This document shows, piece by piece, positions 15,074 to 24,582 of a stretch of DNA of 64,000 nucleotides (positions within the stretch are counted from its first letter, which is position 1; every line of letters starts with the position of its first letter). Position numbers and translations under genes: made by a program. The notes below the pieces were generated by a model, which worked only from the letters and a program-made list of their open reading frames with translations, had not been told where the DNA came from and made no database searches. Source of the DNA: Lysobacter sp. Root494 (GTDB taxonomy: Bacteria > Pseudomonadota > Gammaproteobacteria > Xanthomonadales > Xanthomonadaceae); the NCBI RefSeq assembly GCF_001427225.1, contig NZ_LMFH01000006.1, forward strand, positions 342,910-406,909, given 5' to 3'.

Positions 15074-16161
15074 ACAAGCGATGCGCTGGCAACTCCGGAC
15101 AACGCGGCGTCACGCTCGTTGAGCTGATGGTCGCGATGGTGCTTGGACTGATCGTATTGGGCGCGGTCACCACGGTGTTCCTTTCCAATAGCCGGACTTA
15201 CGCGGCGACCGAAAGCCTTGGCCGGTTCCAGGAAAATGCCCGCGTCGCATTCGAGCTCATGGCGCGCGACATCCGCGAAGCCGCCGGCAATCCGTGCTCG
15301 AGGAACCTGCCTGTCTACAACGTCCTGAACGCGCCAGGCTCCGTCTGGTACACCGAATTCACCGCGGGAGTCCGTGGCTATGCGGGAGGCATGGCGTTTC
15401 CCGATGCGGCCTTCGGCACGGGCGCCGGACAACGGATCGCGGGTACCGATGCCGTCGAACTCAAATCTGCGGTCGCGGAGGGCGTCGCCATCGTCCGCCA
15501 CAATCCGAGTTCGGCCCAGTTCAAGCTGAGTACCGCAAGTCACGGGCTGTCGGACGGCGATCTGGCCCTTGCCTGCGATTTCGGCCAGGCCGCGGTCTTC
15601 CAGGTCACGAACGCGCAGCCGGGCATCAACGATACGGTTGTCCACAACAAGGGCGTCGGCACGCCGGGCAACTGCAGCAAGGGGCTGGGCTGGGGCGCTA
15701 CCCGAAACTGCAGCACCAATGGCAACAGCTATGCATTCGGTTGCTACATGGGGAAGTGGGAAGCGGGCGACTGCGCGGATGAGAACCCGAAGGATGGTGC
15801 GCCGGATCGATGGCCGGCGACCATCGCCAGATTGCGGATGAGTCGTTGGTACATAGGTGTCAATGCGCGTGGCGGGCGTTCGCTGTACCGCTCCAGTCTC
15901 CGCAATACGGGCGGCGTACCCGGAGTTCAGCGGGACGAGATCACCGAAGGCGTGCGGGACATGGAGCTCACCTATCTCGTTGCAGGTGCAACGCAGTACG
16001 TCGACGCGGCGAGTGTCGCTGCCGGTGACTGGACATCCAACAACGTGATTGCCATGCGCATCGATCTCACGCTGATCGGCAACGAGCCTCTGGGTACGGA
16101 CGGCAGTCCGCTGCAACGCAGGCTGATCCATGTCGTAACCATCCGGAATCGCAACCGATGA
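15070..16161 (+). CDS. pilW: Minor pilin PilW
   Basis: A 363-residue PilW-type minor pilin. The leader ends GQRG, followed by VTLVELMVAMVLGLIVLGAV; again Val occupies +1, with Glu at +5. The large globular part has several cysteines (in NPCSRN, LACDFG, NCSKG, NCSTNG, GCYMG, DCADE) that could form disulfides in the periplasm. PilW normally pairs with PilX and PilY1 in the pilus-tip initiation complex. It is overlapped at both ends by four bases with pilV and pilX. Confidence 0.88.
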   Translation: MNKRCAGNSGQRGVTLVELMVAMVLGLIVLGAVTTVFLSNSRTYAATESLGRFQENARVAFELMARDIREAAGNPCSRNLPVYNVLNAPGSVWYTEFTAGVRGYAGGMAFPDAAFGTGAGQRIAGTDAVELKSAVAEGVAIVRHNPSSAQFKLSTASHGLSDGDLALACDFGQAAVFQVTNAQPGINDTVVHNKGVGTPGNCSKGLGWGATRNCSTNGNSYAFGCYMGKWEAGDCADENPKDGAPDRWPATIARLRMSRWYIGVNARGGRSLYRSSLRNTGGVPGVQRDEITEGVRDMELTYLVAGATQYVDAASVAAGDWTSNNVIAMRIDLTLIGNEPLGTDGSPLQRRLIHVVTIRNRNR

Positions 16162-16703
16162 GCCGCCGTGTTCGAACACTGTCTTCGTCTCCTCGCCAGC
16201 AGCGCGGCGCGACGCTCGCCGTCGTGCTGATCCTGCTGCTGGTCATGACCCTGATTGCCCTGGCCAGCCTGCGCGGCACTTTGATGCAGGAGCAAATGGC
16301 TTCCAGTGCTCTTGATCGCAGTCGTTCGTTTCAGGCGGCGGAAGCGGCACTCCGGGAAGGTGAGGCGATAGCTGCGAATCCGGGTACGGTCTTGCCCGCA
16401 TCCGGTTGCGAAGGGGGGCTGTGCGCAAAACCCGATCCGGCGGCTGCGCCGGTTTGGGAGGACGCCACCGTCTGGAGCACCGCACCGGAAGTCACGGTGA
16501 ATCTCGGCGACGAAACTGCAAAGTCCAGATACATCGTCGAGCTGCTTGCCGACGATATTCCGCCGACCGGCAGCTGTACGACTACCGGTGACGTCTCCGA
16601 AACCACGTGCAGCGGCAAGGAGAAACGCTATCGGATCACCGCACGCAGCCAGGCAGCCGGGCGGGCGGAAGTCACCTTGCAATCCATTTTCGCGGTTCCC
16701 TGA
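16158..16703 (+). CDS. pilX: Minor pilin PilX
   Basis: A 181-residue PilX-type minor pilin. The leader ends QQRG before ATLAVVLILLLVMTLIALASLRG. As usual for PilX, the +5 glutamate is absent (ATLAV), consistent with the family's distinct role at the pilus tip. The SALDRSRSFQAAEAALREGE segment is typical of the PilX amphipathic helix. It overlaps pilW by four bases, with pilY1 starting 12 bases downstream. Confidence 0.88.
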   Translation: MSRRVRTLSSSPRQQRGATLAVVLILLLVMTLIALASLRGTLMQEQMASSALDRSRSFQAAEAALREGEAIAANPGTVLPASGCEGGLCAKPDPAAAPVWEDATVWSTAPEVTVNLGDETAKSRYIVELLADDIPPTGSCTTTGDVSETTCSGKEKRYRITARSQAAGRAEVTLQSIFAVP

Positions 16704-16715
16704 TCGGAGTTACTC

Positions 16716-19700
16716 GTGAGAACCCAACAGCAGCATCCGATGAAGGCTGGCAAGTGCTATCGCGACGGCATCATTGCATCGTGCATTGCCTTCCTGGCCA
16801 CGGTGGCGGCGTTTCCAGGTCACGCGGTCAATATCCCTTCGCTCCCGTTGCAGTCCGGATCGGCGTATCCGCCTGCCAACGTGCGCTTCATCCTTGACGA
16901 TTCGGGTTCGATGAATCTCATCGCGATGCCTGCAGCACTGGCGGACCCGAACTACGAAAACGGCACGGGCGCATCGGGAAATCTCGATTCGACCAACGTC
17001 ACTCATGCCTCGTATGGCCACAACACCATCTACTACAACCCGGCGACGACGTATCTGCCGTGGATACGAGCAGACGGCACGCGCTACAGCGGTGGACAGG
17101 CATACAACGCCGCATACCGGCACACTGCCCTGCTGGCGGATCCGGTCAATCTGGGAAACAGCGTCCAGACGTTCTACGTGCCCAGGACCGGCGCTTCGAT
17201 CGCCAGTACGAGCAACTCCGACTTCTACCGCTACCAGATCCGTGCCGTTGCCGGCGCGCTGAGGGTAGTGCGCGCCGAGTGGCGCAATAACGGCAACGCA
17301 AACGGCGACGGAGGCTCGGAGAACCGGGGTTGCGGCAATTCCGGCGCGACCTGGCGGAACTGCGTATTCGCAACCCCCACGGGGCGCAGCGAAACGGATG
17401 AAATGGTGAATTTCGCTACGTGGTATTCGTACCATCGCAGCCGAATGAAGGTGGCCAAGGCGGGAGCCAGCGAAGCGCTCAGTCAGGTCGGGGACAATCT
17501 GCGCATCGGCCTCGACACCATCAACCGCAATACCAGCGGCATACCGTTTGATATTCCCGTCGGTAACGACAATGGCTTGTTCAAGGGCAGCAACAAAGCT
17601 ACGTGGTTCGAGCGCCTGCACGCGGCGGAGGGCGGCGACAGCACGCCGCTGCATCGCGCGTTGCAACGCGCGGGCAACTACTTCTCCCAGACCGGGAGTG
17701 GCGGACCTTGGGGGCCCGAAAACGCCAACCAGATCAGCTGCCGCCAGAACTTCGCGATTCTGACCACTGACGGGTTCTGGAACAGCACGACCGGGTTCAG
17801 CAGCGTGGGCGACACCGACGGAACAGAGGGCACCGCAATCACCAACTCGGCGGGCAAGACGTATGCCTACAAGGTGGAACGCCCCTACTACGACAACTTC
17901 GTTGAGACCGGCGCAAAAAGCCGCGGAGACACGCTTGCGGACGTAGCGATGTATTACTGGAAGCGCGATCTGCGAGGAGACCTGGAGAACAATGTTCCGG
18001 ACTCGTTCGCCGATCCCGCCTTCTGGCAGCACATGGTGACCTTCGGCGTCTCCATCGGCCTGAAGGGCCGGTTGAACCCCAAGAGCGATTTGCCGGCGAT
18101 AAGCAACGGCACGAAACATTGGCCCGATCCGATCAATGGGGGCGAAAACGCGGATCGTATCGATGATCTTTGGCACGCTTCGGTAAACGGACGTGGCGAT
18201 TTCCTGGTTGCCTCCAATACCAGGGAGTTCGCCCAGGGATTGCTCGAAGCTTTCGCGATCGTGGCCCAGCGCCTGGGTTCAGCGTCGAACGTGACAGCCA
18301 ACAGCACTTCTTTTTCCTCCGATACACGCGTTTATCAGGCGAGCTACGTCTCGGGGAAATGGTCGGGCGAACTGGCTGCATACGATGCTACGTCGGCGGG
18401 GGTCGCGACAACGCCGGCCTGGAAGGCTTCGACGCGGATCCCTGCTTCCGGACGAACCATCCTGACCTGGAATGGCGTGGGTGGGGCGACGTTCCCTACC
18501 TCCGTGCAGATTTCGCAGCTGGACGCGAGCGATCGCATCACCTCGCCGGTAAGCGGCGAAGACAACGCCAGTTACGTCGCCGGGACCCGCTCCAGGGAGC
18601 GGCAGAACGGTGGCGAGTTGCGCGACAGGGCAACCGTTCTTGGCGACATCGTCAATTCATCGCCCATGTATGTGAAGGAAAGCGAGACCATCTTTGTCGG
18701 TGCCAACGACGGCATGCTTCATGCCTTCAACGCGCTTTCCGGTGCGGAACTGTTTGCTTACGTACCCGGCGGCATCGACTTTTCCGGACTGAAGTCACTG
18801 AGTGATACCCAGTATTCCCACAGGTACTTCGTCGATGGTCCGGTCGTCGTTTCAACGAGCAGGCAGACACCGGGCAGGAACTATCTCGTCGGAACGCTCG
18901 GGCGCGGGGGCAAGGGCGCGTATGGCCTTGACGTTACGAATCCGGGGAGGTTCCGCAGTTCGAACGTGCTCTGGGAGATGACTGCGGGCAGCAATCTTGG
19001 TTACGTGCTGGGCGAGCCGCTGATCGTCACGCTCAATGACGGAACCAAGGCCGTTGTCTTCGGCAATGGTGTCAACAGCACCAGCGGCAAGGCTGTGCTT
19101 TATGTGGTCGATATTGCTACGGGAGTCGTGCTCGAAGAGATCGATACCGGTGAGGGCGGCGACAATGGACTTTTTGCGCCGCGTGGCTGGGATGACGACG
19201 GCAACGGCACGGTCGACTACATCTACGCAGGCGACCTCAAGGGAAACGTATGGAAGTTCGATTTCACCACCAGTGACCCGCAGGTGGCGCTGGGCGGGAA
19301 ACCTCTGTTTACCACGCCAGCCGGTCAGCCGATTACGGCTGGACTGGCACTCGCACGCGAGCCGGCTCCGACTGGACGGCGCTGGGTTTTCGTGGGGACC
19401 GGCAGCTTCATGTCCAGCGCCGACCTTACCGACGCGACCGTCCAATCCGTCTACGGATTGATCGACGATGACACCGAGGTAGGCAGGAGCGACCTCCAGA
19501 TGCGTGACATCGTGGCCACCGCGATGGTCAACGGGCGCTTACAACGCGCTTTTGAACCGGCCGCTTCCCTGCCAGCAGGCAAGAAGGGCTGGTACCTGGA
19601 CCTGGATGCGCCCGAACCCGGTGAACGCATCGTCAGCAGGCCACAGGTGCGCGGCAATGTCCTGCTTTTCTCGAGCCTTGTCCCGCCTGCGAACGACACG

Positions 19701-20003
19701 TGCGAGGCAGGAGGAAAAGGCTTCGTCAATGCAATCGATGTCTTCACCGGGACTGGCCTGATTGAACCGTACTTCGACGCGAACGGCGACGGCTCGGTAG
19801 ACGAAAACGATTCGCTCACTGTTGGCGGGGACAAATTGCCGGTTGGTTCAGTCGACCTGGGAGTCGGAATGCCCACGCTCCCGACCGTCATCGACAACCT
19901 GCTGGTTGTCGGGGGTTCCAAGGGGAACATGGGGCAGACGGTGGTGAACCCGCAGGGAGGCCAGGCCCAGCGGCTCTCGTGGCGAGAGATTTTGGGGGAT
20001 TGA
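16716..20003 (+). CDS. pilY1: PilY1-type pilus tip adhesin/mechanosensor
   Basis: A 1095-residue PilY1. A signal peptide ends near residue 38 (GHAVN). A von Willebrand A-like domain follows with its metal site FILDDSGSMN near 59-68. The C-terminal half is the conserved PilY1 beta-propeller, including the calcium loop DDDGNGTVDY at 826-835 followed by IYAGDLKGNVWKFD. A second calcium-type loop, DANGDGSVDEND, lies at 1021-1032 near the C-terminus. PilY1 sits at the pilus tip or surface, controls extension and retraction with calcium, and links surface contact to signalling. GTG at 16716 is preferred because GGAG lies seven bases upstream; ATG 16740 is the alternative. Confidence 0.92.
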   Translation: MRTQQQHPMKAGKCYRDGIIASCIAFLATVAAFPGHAVNIPSLPLQSGSAYPPANVRFILDDSGSMNLIAMPAALADPNYENGTGASGNLDSTNVTHASYGHNTIYYNPATTYLPWIRADGTRYSGGQAYNAAYRHTALLADPVNLGNSVQTFYVPRTGASIASTSNSDFYRYQIRAVAGALRVVRAEWRNNGNANGDGGSENRGCGNSGATWRNCVFATPTGRSETDEMVNFATWYSYHRSRMKVAKAGASEALSQVGDNLRIGLDTINRNTSGIPFDIPVGNDNGLFKGSNKATWFERLHAAEGGDSTPLHRALQRAGNYFSQTGSGGPWGPENANQISCRQNFAILTTDGFWNSTTGFSSVGDTDGTEGTAITNSAGKTYAYKVERPYYDNFVETGAKSRGDTLADVAMYYWKRDLRGDLENNVPDSFADPAFWQHMVTFGVSIGLKGRLNPKSDLPAISNGTKHWPDPINGGENADRIDDLWHASVNGRGDFLVASNTREFAQGLLEAFAIVAQRLGSASNVTANSTSFSSDTRVYQASYVSGKWSGELAAYDATSAGVATTPAWKASTRIPASGRTILTWNGVGGATFPTSVQISQLDASDRITSPVSGEDNASYVAGTRSRERQNGGELRDRATVLGDIVNSSPMYVKESETIFVGANDGMLHAFNALSGAELFAYVPGGIDFSGLKSLSDTQYSHRYFVDGPVVVSTSRQTPGRNYLVGTLGRGGKGAYGLDVTNPGRFRSSNVLWEMTAGSNLGYVLGEPLIVTLNDGTKAVVFGNGVNSTSGKAVLYVVDIATGVVLEEIDTGEGGDNGLFAPRGWDDDGNGTVDYIYAGDLKGNVWKFDFTTSDPQVALGGKPLFTTPAGQPITAGLALAREPAPTGRRWVFVGTGSFMSSADLTDATVQSVYGLIDDDTEVGRSDLQMRDIVATAMVNGRLQRAFEPAASLPAGKKGWYLDLDAPEPGERIVSRPQVRGNVLLFSSLVPPANDTCEAGGKGFVNAIDVFTGTGLIEPYFDANGDGSVDENDSLTVGGDKLPVGSVDLGVGMPTLPTVIDNLLVVGGSKGNMGQTVVNPQGGQAQRLSWREILGD

Positions 20004-20443
20004 TGGTGCATCACCGAATGTTGAGGCCTTTCCCCTCGCAACGCAGGGCAGGCATCGCCAGCGTCCGTGGCTTCACGCTGATCGAATTGATGATCACATG
20101 CGCATGCGTAGCAATCCTTGCTGCAATTGCGGTCGCCAGCTACGAATTCGCGATCGTCAAGACGCGACGGGGGGCAGCCCAGGCATGCCTGACAGACTCC
20201 GCGCAATTCATGGAACGCTGGTATACGACCCACCTCACGTATGCGGGAGCTCCTGATCCGAGCTGCGGCTCCGAAGTGGGAAATCACTATGCGATCGCAT
20301 TCGCAGGGACTCCGGACGGCACCTCCTATACGCTTCGGATCTCTCCCCAAGGCAGGCAGGCAGAAGTCGAAACCAAATGCGGAGCCATGACGCTCAACCA
20401 GGCGGGACAGAAATCTGCGGCAACCACGGAATGCTGGAAGTAG
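20003..20443 (+). CDS. pilE: PilE-type minor pilin
   Basis: A 146-residue type IV pilin-like protein closing the minor-pilin operon. The leader ends SVRG before FTLIELMITCACVAILAAIAVASY, with Phe at +1 and Glu at +5. Two disulfide-type cysteine pairs are possible (QACLTD, PSCGSE, TKCGAM, TECWK). The ATG at 20003 shares one base with the pilY1 stop (TGATG), with GGGGGA just upstream. In xanthomonads PilE in this position is a minor component, not the major pilin. A strong bidirectional terminator follows. Confidence 0.87.
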   Translation: MVHHRMLRPFPSQRRAGIASVRGFTLIELMITCACVAILAAIAVASYEFAIVKTRRGAAQACLTDSAQFMERWYTTHLTYAGAPDPSCGSEVGNHYAIAFAGTPDGTSYTLRISPQGRQAEVETKCGAMTLNQAGQKSAATTECWK

Positions 20444-20470
20444 TAGCGCCGACCGCCAGGCGCATCCCAT

Positions 20471-20502
20471 AAAAAAGGCCCGCTCAGAAGCGGGCCCTTT
20501 TT
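20471..20502. terminator. Bidirectional terminator between pilE and the SlyB-like gene
   Basis: Stem GGCCCGCT/AGCGGGCC with a short CAGA loop, preceded by AAAAAA and followed by CTTTTT, so it can end transcription from the pilin operon and from the convergent lipoprotein gene. Confidence 0.9.
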
Positions 20503-20529
20503 GTCCGAGTGTTCAGCAGCGCTCAACGG

Positions 20530-20997
20530 CTAGCGAAGCGTCGCGCGTCCATTCTGCACGCGCACGTAGGAGCCCTCGCGCACGCCATTGAGATCGTTCT
20601 GCGTCACGGTAACCACGCGTCCGTCATCCATGCGGACATAGACGTTATAGCGGGGCCCGCGGACATTCTTTTCGATCACATTGCCGGCTACCGCACCGGC
20701 AACGGCGCCGGCGGCGGTGGCGGTATTGCGGCGGCCCTTGCTCTTGTCGTCGGCGATTTCACGGCCCGCTGCCGCACCGACCAGGCCACCCAGTACGGCA
20801 CCGGTCACGCCACTGGTGGGTTGGCCGACCTGTTCGATGCGGGTCACGGTCCCGCAGTCGTAGCAACTGGCCTGGCCATAGCTGCTGGTGCTGCCGCCGT
20901 AGTAGCCGTTGTTGCCGTAGCCCGGGGAGGTGGCGCAGCCGGCCAACGCTATCGAGGCCGCAGCTACGCAGATCAGGAGGGGATTGCGGATATTCAT
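20530..20997 (-). CDS. Glycine-zipper outer-membrane lipoprotein (SlyB-like)
   Basis: A 155-residue lipoprotein. The lipobox LAGC ends the signal peptide at about residue 20. A glycine-zipper (17-kDa antigen/SlyB-type) segment follows at about 63-105 (GVTGAVLGGLVGAAAGREIA and AAGAVAGAVAGNVIEK), then a small beta domain with VYVRMDDGRVVTVTQ. The family strengthens or stabilises the outer membrane under stress. ATG 20997 has AGGAGC at good spacing. The gene is convergent with the pilin operon. Confidence 0.88.
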   Translation of the reverse strand: MNIRNPLLICVAAASIALAGCATSPGYGNNGYYGGSTSSYGQASCYDCGTVTRIEQVGQPTSGVTGAVLGGLVGAAAGREIADDKSKGRRNTATAAGAVAGAVAGNVIEKNVRGPRYNVYVRMDDGRVVTVTQNDLNGVREGSYVRVQNGRATLR

Positions 20998-21155
20998 GCG
21001 ACGCTCCTTGTAGGGGACATCGTGGTAGCGGCACACGCATGCACCGCCTCAACCACGTGTCGCCAAACTAGGCGCGTTCGCGTGAACCGGCCATCAACCT
21101 CGCGGCTTCATCCGCCGCCGTGTTCAGGAGTCAGCGGGCAAATGTTTGTGCCGTG

Positions 21156-21599
21156 TCAGCGGAAATCCTGGTGGCAGGCCTTGCAGTCCGCACCGATGTT
21201 CTTGTTCAAGGCAGCCACGGCTTCGCAGTTGAGCGGTGGCGAAGCGAGGGCGCCGTCGAGCGTCCCGCGGATCTTGCTTGCGGCCGCGGTGAAACGCTGG
21301 TCGTCGGCCAGGCCGGGGAACGCACGCTCGAGGTCGTCGGCAGTCGTGCGCAATGCCTTGAGGTGCGGCAGCGTGTCGGTCGCGGCGCAACGGTTCTGTT
21401 CGACCGCCTTGGCCAGCTGCGCCATGTGCCAGCCCTGCACGTGCATCAGGCTTTCCGGGAAGTGATCCTTGCGGGCGTCCCATGCGCGAAGTCCCATCAC
21501 GACACCCACCGCGCCCAGGACCAGGCCCAGCAGGAATAGGAAGAGATACTTCGAGCCATTGCCCTTGCGGACGGTGACGCCGGGATTCGGATCGCTCAT
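21156..21599 (-). CDS. Membrane-anchored class II (c'-like) cytochrome c
   Basis: A 147-residue protein with one N-terminal membrane helix (about 17-37) and a C-terminal haem motif C139-K-A-C142-H143, five residues from the end. The region between is helical with one more cysteine pair. The C-terminal haem position and four-helix character match class II cytochromes of the c'/c556 type rather than class I. These carry electrons in the periplasm or bind NO. No partner oxidoreductase is adjacent: the neighbours are a lipoprotein gene and the divergent tcdA. Confidence 0.75.
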   Translation of the reverse strand: MSDPNPGVTVRKGNGSKYLFLFLLGLVLGAVGVVMGLRAWDARKDHFPESLMHVQGWHMAQLAKAVEQNRCAATDTLPHLKALRTTADDLERAFPGLADDQRFTAAASKIRGTLDGALASPPLNCEAVAALNKNIGADCKACHQDFR

Positions 21600-21717
21600 G
21601 CCTGACTCCTGTGATGCGCCGTGTGGTCGCGATTGCCGCGAACCATAACAAGGCGGTGGCCTGATTCGCCACCAAGCGGCGCCCGGGCCGCGTTGGCGCG
21701 CCGCTTACAATATCGGC

Positions 21718-22524
21718 ATGACCACGCAAGCACTGGACTCCCGCTGGCAGGAGCGGTTCGGCGGCATCGACCGTCTCTATGGCAAGGGCGCGTTGAAGCG
21801 CTTCGCGCACGCCCGTGTCGCCGTGATCGGCGCGGGGGGCGTCGGCTCATGGGCCGTCGAAGCCCTGGCCCGAACCGGCATCGGCCACCTGTGCCTGATC
21901 GATGCCGACGACCTCTGCGTCTCCAACACCAACCGCCAGTTGCCGGCGTTGCAAGGCCAGTACGGCCGCAACAAGGTCGAAGCGATGGCCGAACGCTGCC
22001 GCGCGATCAATCCCGGCATCGAAGTCGAAGCTATTCCAAGTTTCCTCACGGCAGGCAACGTCGAGGCTCTGCTCGATCGCGGCTTCGACCTGGTGCTGGA
22101 CGCCTGCGACAGTTTCCGCAGCAAGGTCGAACTCATCGCATGGTGCCGACGGCGCAAGCTGCCCTTGATCGTGTGCGGCTCCGCGGGCGGACGTACTGAT
22201 CCCACGCTGGTGCGCGTGCGCGATCTTTCGCGAACGGAGCATGACGCCATGCTCGCCCTGATCCGCAGGAAGCTGCGCAGCGAATTCAATTTCCCCAAGA
22301 ACCGCGATCGCTATTTCGGCGTCTCGGCAATCTATTCGCTGGAAAACGTGCAGTATCCGCAGCCGGACGGCACGGTGTGCGGCGTACGTCCGCCGGTCAG
22401 TGGCGAGGCGGCATTGAAGCTGGATTGCGGCGCCGGACTGGGTGCGGCAACGCACATCACGGGGACGTTCGCATTCGCGGCGGTGGCGAAGGCGATTGAG
22501 ATTTTGTTGAAGCAGAAGAAGTAG
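21718..22524 (+). CDS. tcdA: tRNA threonylcarbamoyladenosine dehydratase TcdA
   Basis: A 268-residue E1/ThiF-like ATPase that cyclises t6A37 of ANN-decoding tRNAs to ct6A. The nucleotide loop GAGGVGSW lies at 38-45, the adenylation segment DADDLCVSNTNRQ near 62-74, and the family's conserved LDACDSFRSKVELIAWCR and VCGSAGGRTDPT follow. Length matches TcdA (CsdL) of E. coli. The gene stands alone, divergent from the cytochrome gene and convergent with tatD. Confidence 0.93.
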   Translation: MTTQALDSRWQERFGGIDRLYGKGALKRFAHARVAVIGAGGVGSWAVEALARTGIGHLCLIDADDLCVSNTNRQLPALQGQYGRNKVEAMAERCRAINPGIEVEAIPSFLTAGNVEALLDRGFDLVLDACDSFRSKVELIAWCRRRKLPLIVCGSAGGRTDPTLVRVRDLSRTEHDAMLALIRRKLRSEFNFPKNRDRYFGVSAIYSLENVQYPQPDGTVCGVRPPVSGEAALKLDCGAGLGAATHITGTFAFAAVAKAIEILLKQKK

Positions 22525-22532
22525 GAGCTCCG

Positions 22533-23309
22533 TCAGTCTTCGCCGGCCGGCAAGGCGAACAACCGACGCGCATTTGCGGTGGTCACCGTCGCAACGTGCG
22601 CTTCCTCTTCGCCGCGCAGCTCCGCAATCACCCTGAGTACTTCACACAGGCGCGCCGGTTCATTGCGCTCGCCGCGAATGCCGGCATCAGGCTGGTCCGG
22701 AGCATCGGTCTCCAGCAGCAGGTGCTCGAGCGGCATTTCAGCCGCCAGCTTGCGCAGCCGGTTGGCGCGTTCGTAGGTCACCGGCCCGCCGAGGCCCAGC
22801 ATGAAGCCGAGATCCCACAGCTGCCGTGCCTGTTCCATGCTCCCCGGGTAGCTGTGGATCACCCCGCGCAGTCTCCCCACCTTGCGGATTGCGGCGATCA
22901 CCGCATCGACGGCGCGTCGTGCATGCACGATCACGGGCAGGTCGAACTCACGTGCAAGTTGCAGCTGGCCCTCGAAGTAATGCGACTGCGCGTCGCGATC
23001 GAGACCCTCGACGAAATAGTCGAGACCGCATTCGCCGACGGCCAGCGGGCGCTCGCGTTCGATCCATTCGCGCAATTGCGCCAGGTGCTCCTCGCGATGC
23101 GCTTCGAGATACATCGGATGGAGTCCGTACGCAGGAAACAGTCCTGCGGCCTGGGTGCAGACTTCCCGCAGTTTCGGCCAGCTCGCCGCATCCACGGCGG
23201 GGACCATCTGTTGCTGCACGCCGGCGCTACGCGCCCGGGAAATGACTGCTTCTCGGTCACCATCGAACTCGGCAGCGTCGAGATGACAGTGGCTGTCGAC
23301 CAGCACCAT
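22533..23309 (-). CDS. TatD-family metal-dependent hydrolase
   Basis: A 258-residue TIM-barrel hydrolase of the TatD DNase family, which acts on DNA or small phosphodiesters with two metal ions. The N-terminal metal motif D5-S-H7-C-H9 is intact. The later ligands are recognisable in GECGLDY, VIVHARRA, GVIHSYPG and LLLETDAPD. The ATG at 23309 is four bases after the stop of the small membrane protein gene, indicating an operon. It may be closer to YjjV than to TatD proper; this is not resolved here. Confidence 0.9.
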   Translation of the reverse strand: MVLVDSHCHLDAAEFDGDREAVISRARSAGVQQQMVPAVDAASWPKLREVCTQAAGLFPAYGLHPMYLEAHREEHLAQLREWIERERPLAVGECGLDYFVEGLDRDAQSHYFEGQLQLAREFDLPVIVHARRAVDAVIAAIRKVGRLRGVIHSYPGSMEQARQLWDLGFMLGLGGPVTYERANRLRKLAAEMPLEHLLLETDAPDQPDAGIRGERNEPARLCEVLRVIAELRGEEEAHVATVTTANARRLFALPAGED

Positions 23310-23313
23310 GCCG

Positions 23314-23544
23314 TCAGCGACGGGTCTCGCCTTCGATGACGTTCCTCGGCGGCTCCGGCGTCTTGCGATTTCTGAAATTCGCGAGCAACAGGCTGCCCAG
23401 GCCGAGCAGGATTTCATCCGCCAGCGGAATGAAGTCGGGAATGATCAGATCGATGACGAACAGCACGGTCGTAATCACGAACAGCCGCGGATAACTCAGG
23501 CGGCCGAGGAAGCCGAGGACAGGAGCGAGAAGGGGATTGGCCAT
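23314..23544 (-). CDS. Small two-helix inner-membrane protein
   Basis: A 76-residue hydrophobic protein with two helices (about 3-13/20-38 and 43-57) separated by PDFIPLADEI, and a basic, proline-containing tail. It resembles a small uncharacterised membrane protein found widely in xanthomonads (DUF6116-like; this label is from memory). ATG 23544 is preferred over upstream in-frame starts because MANPLLAPVLGFLGRL is the conserved opening. The tatD gene starts four bases downstream. Confidence 0.7.
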   Translation of the reverse strand: MANPLLAPVLGFLGRLSYPRLFVITTVLFVIDLIIPDFIPLADEILLGLGSLLLANFRNRKTPEPPRNVIEGETRR

Positions 23545-23710
23545 GACGCGAACCCGAAAAACTGGATATGTGGACGCTATCACGCTGTGAACAACGGTTT
23601 CGCATCCGTTAGATTTTTGTTGCCGTGGCTCCGCGCTCGTTCAGGTTCGTGGTGCTGCAATGCAGCCGTCCGATCAACCCGCGGGGCCAACCCGCAGCAG
23701 GAGGCTTCAG

Positions 23711-24526
23711 ATGAACAAGAACATGCTTGCCGTGGCGCTGGCTTCACTGCTGGTGGGTGGCGTCGCAGTCGCGGCGTACAACAGCTTCCGCAGCAACGAC
23801 AACACTGCTGCCAACGATTTCGCTACGGCGAATCCGCAGGCAACCGCTGGCGTCGAAGGCGACCTGGCGGCCAACGGTGCAATCGATGCCAGCAAGCTCG
23901 AATATGCCGACGTGGTGAACGTCAAGGAACTGACCGAGAAGAAGCCGCTGTACGCCACCGTGATCGGCACCGAGCCGGTCAAGGAAACCAGCACCACCTC
24001 GACTCCGCGTGAAGTCTGCCAGGACGTCGTCGTGCAGGAGCGCGCTCCGGAACGCGACGGCAATGTCGGCGGCACGGTGGCGGGTGCGATCATCGGCGGC
24101 CTGGTCGGTAACCAGGTGGGCGGCGGTACTGGCAAGAAGGCCGCAACGGTCGCGGGCGCCGCGGCCGGTGGCTACATCGGCAATCGCGTCGATCGCAATC
24201 ATGTCGGCGGCAAGGTCGTAAGCCGCACCGAACGCCAGTGCCACACGGTTTCCGACTCGAGCACCTCGAGCAAGACCGTTGCCTACAACGTGACGTACCG
24301 CAATCCGGACGGCACCACCGGCACGATGCGCACCGGCAGCAAGCCGGGCAGCCAGATCCGCCTGGGCAGCGAGAACGAAGTGGTCGGCTACAACGTGACC
24401 TATCGCTACAACGGTGCCGAGCAGACCATCCGCATGGATGAGAAGCCGGGCGACAAGCTGCCGGTCATCAACGGCGAAGTCGTTACCCAGACCGCTTCGG
24501 CGGCCTCGGACGGCACCCAGGGCTGA
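23711..24526 (+). CDS. Glycine-zipper 2TM-domain envelope protein
   Basis: A 271-residue protein with an N-terminal signal or anchor (about 4-23), no lipobox, and a central glycine zipper at about 121-162 (GTVAGAIIGGLVGNQVGGG, then AATVAGAAAGGYIGNRVD). Two repeated segments, VAYNVTYRNPDG and VGYNVTYRYNGAEQT, follow. The family (17-kDa surface antigen, YMGG/YdgA-like) lies in the periplasm or outer membrane. AGGAGG precedes the ATG. A terminator follows at 24553. It is the second glycine-zipper protein within 3 kb. Confidence 0.85.
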   Translation: MNKNMLAVALASLLVGGVAVAAYNSFRSNDNTAANDFATANPQATAGVEGDLAANGAIDASKLEYADVVNVKELTEKKPLYATVIGTEPVKETSTTSTPREVCQDVVVQERAPERDGNVGGTVAGAIIGGLVGNQVGGGTGKKAATVAGAAAGGYIGNRVDRNHVGGKVVSRTERQCHTVSDSSTSSKTVAYNVTYRNPDGTTGTMRTGSKPGSQIRLGSENEVVGYNVTYRYNGAEQTIRMDEKPGDKLPVINGEVVTQTASAASDGTQG

Positions 24527-24552
24527 TCCGCAGCAGCAGGCAGCACCCCGAC

Positions 24553-24582
24553 GGGGCCGGATTATCCGGCCCCGTTTGTTTT
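24553..24582 (+). terminator. Rho-independent terminator
   Basis: Stem GGGGCCGG/CCGGCCCC with an ATTAT loop followed by GTTTGTTTT, about 25 bp after the glycine-zipper gene stop. Confidence 0.85.
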
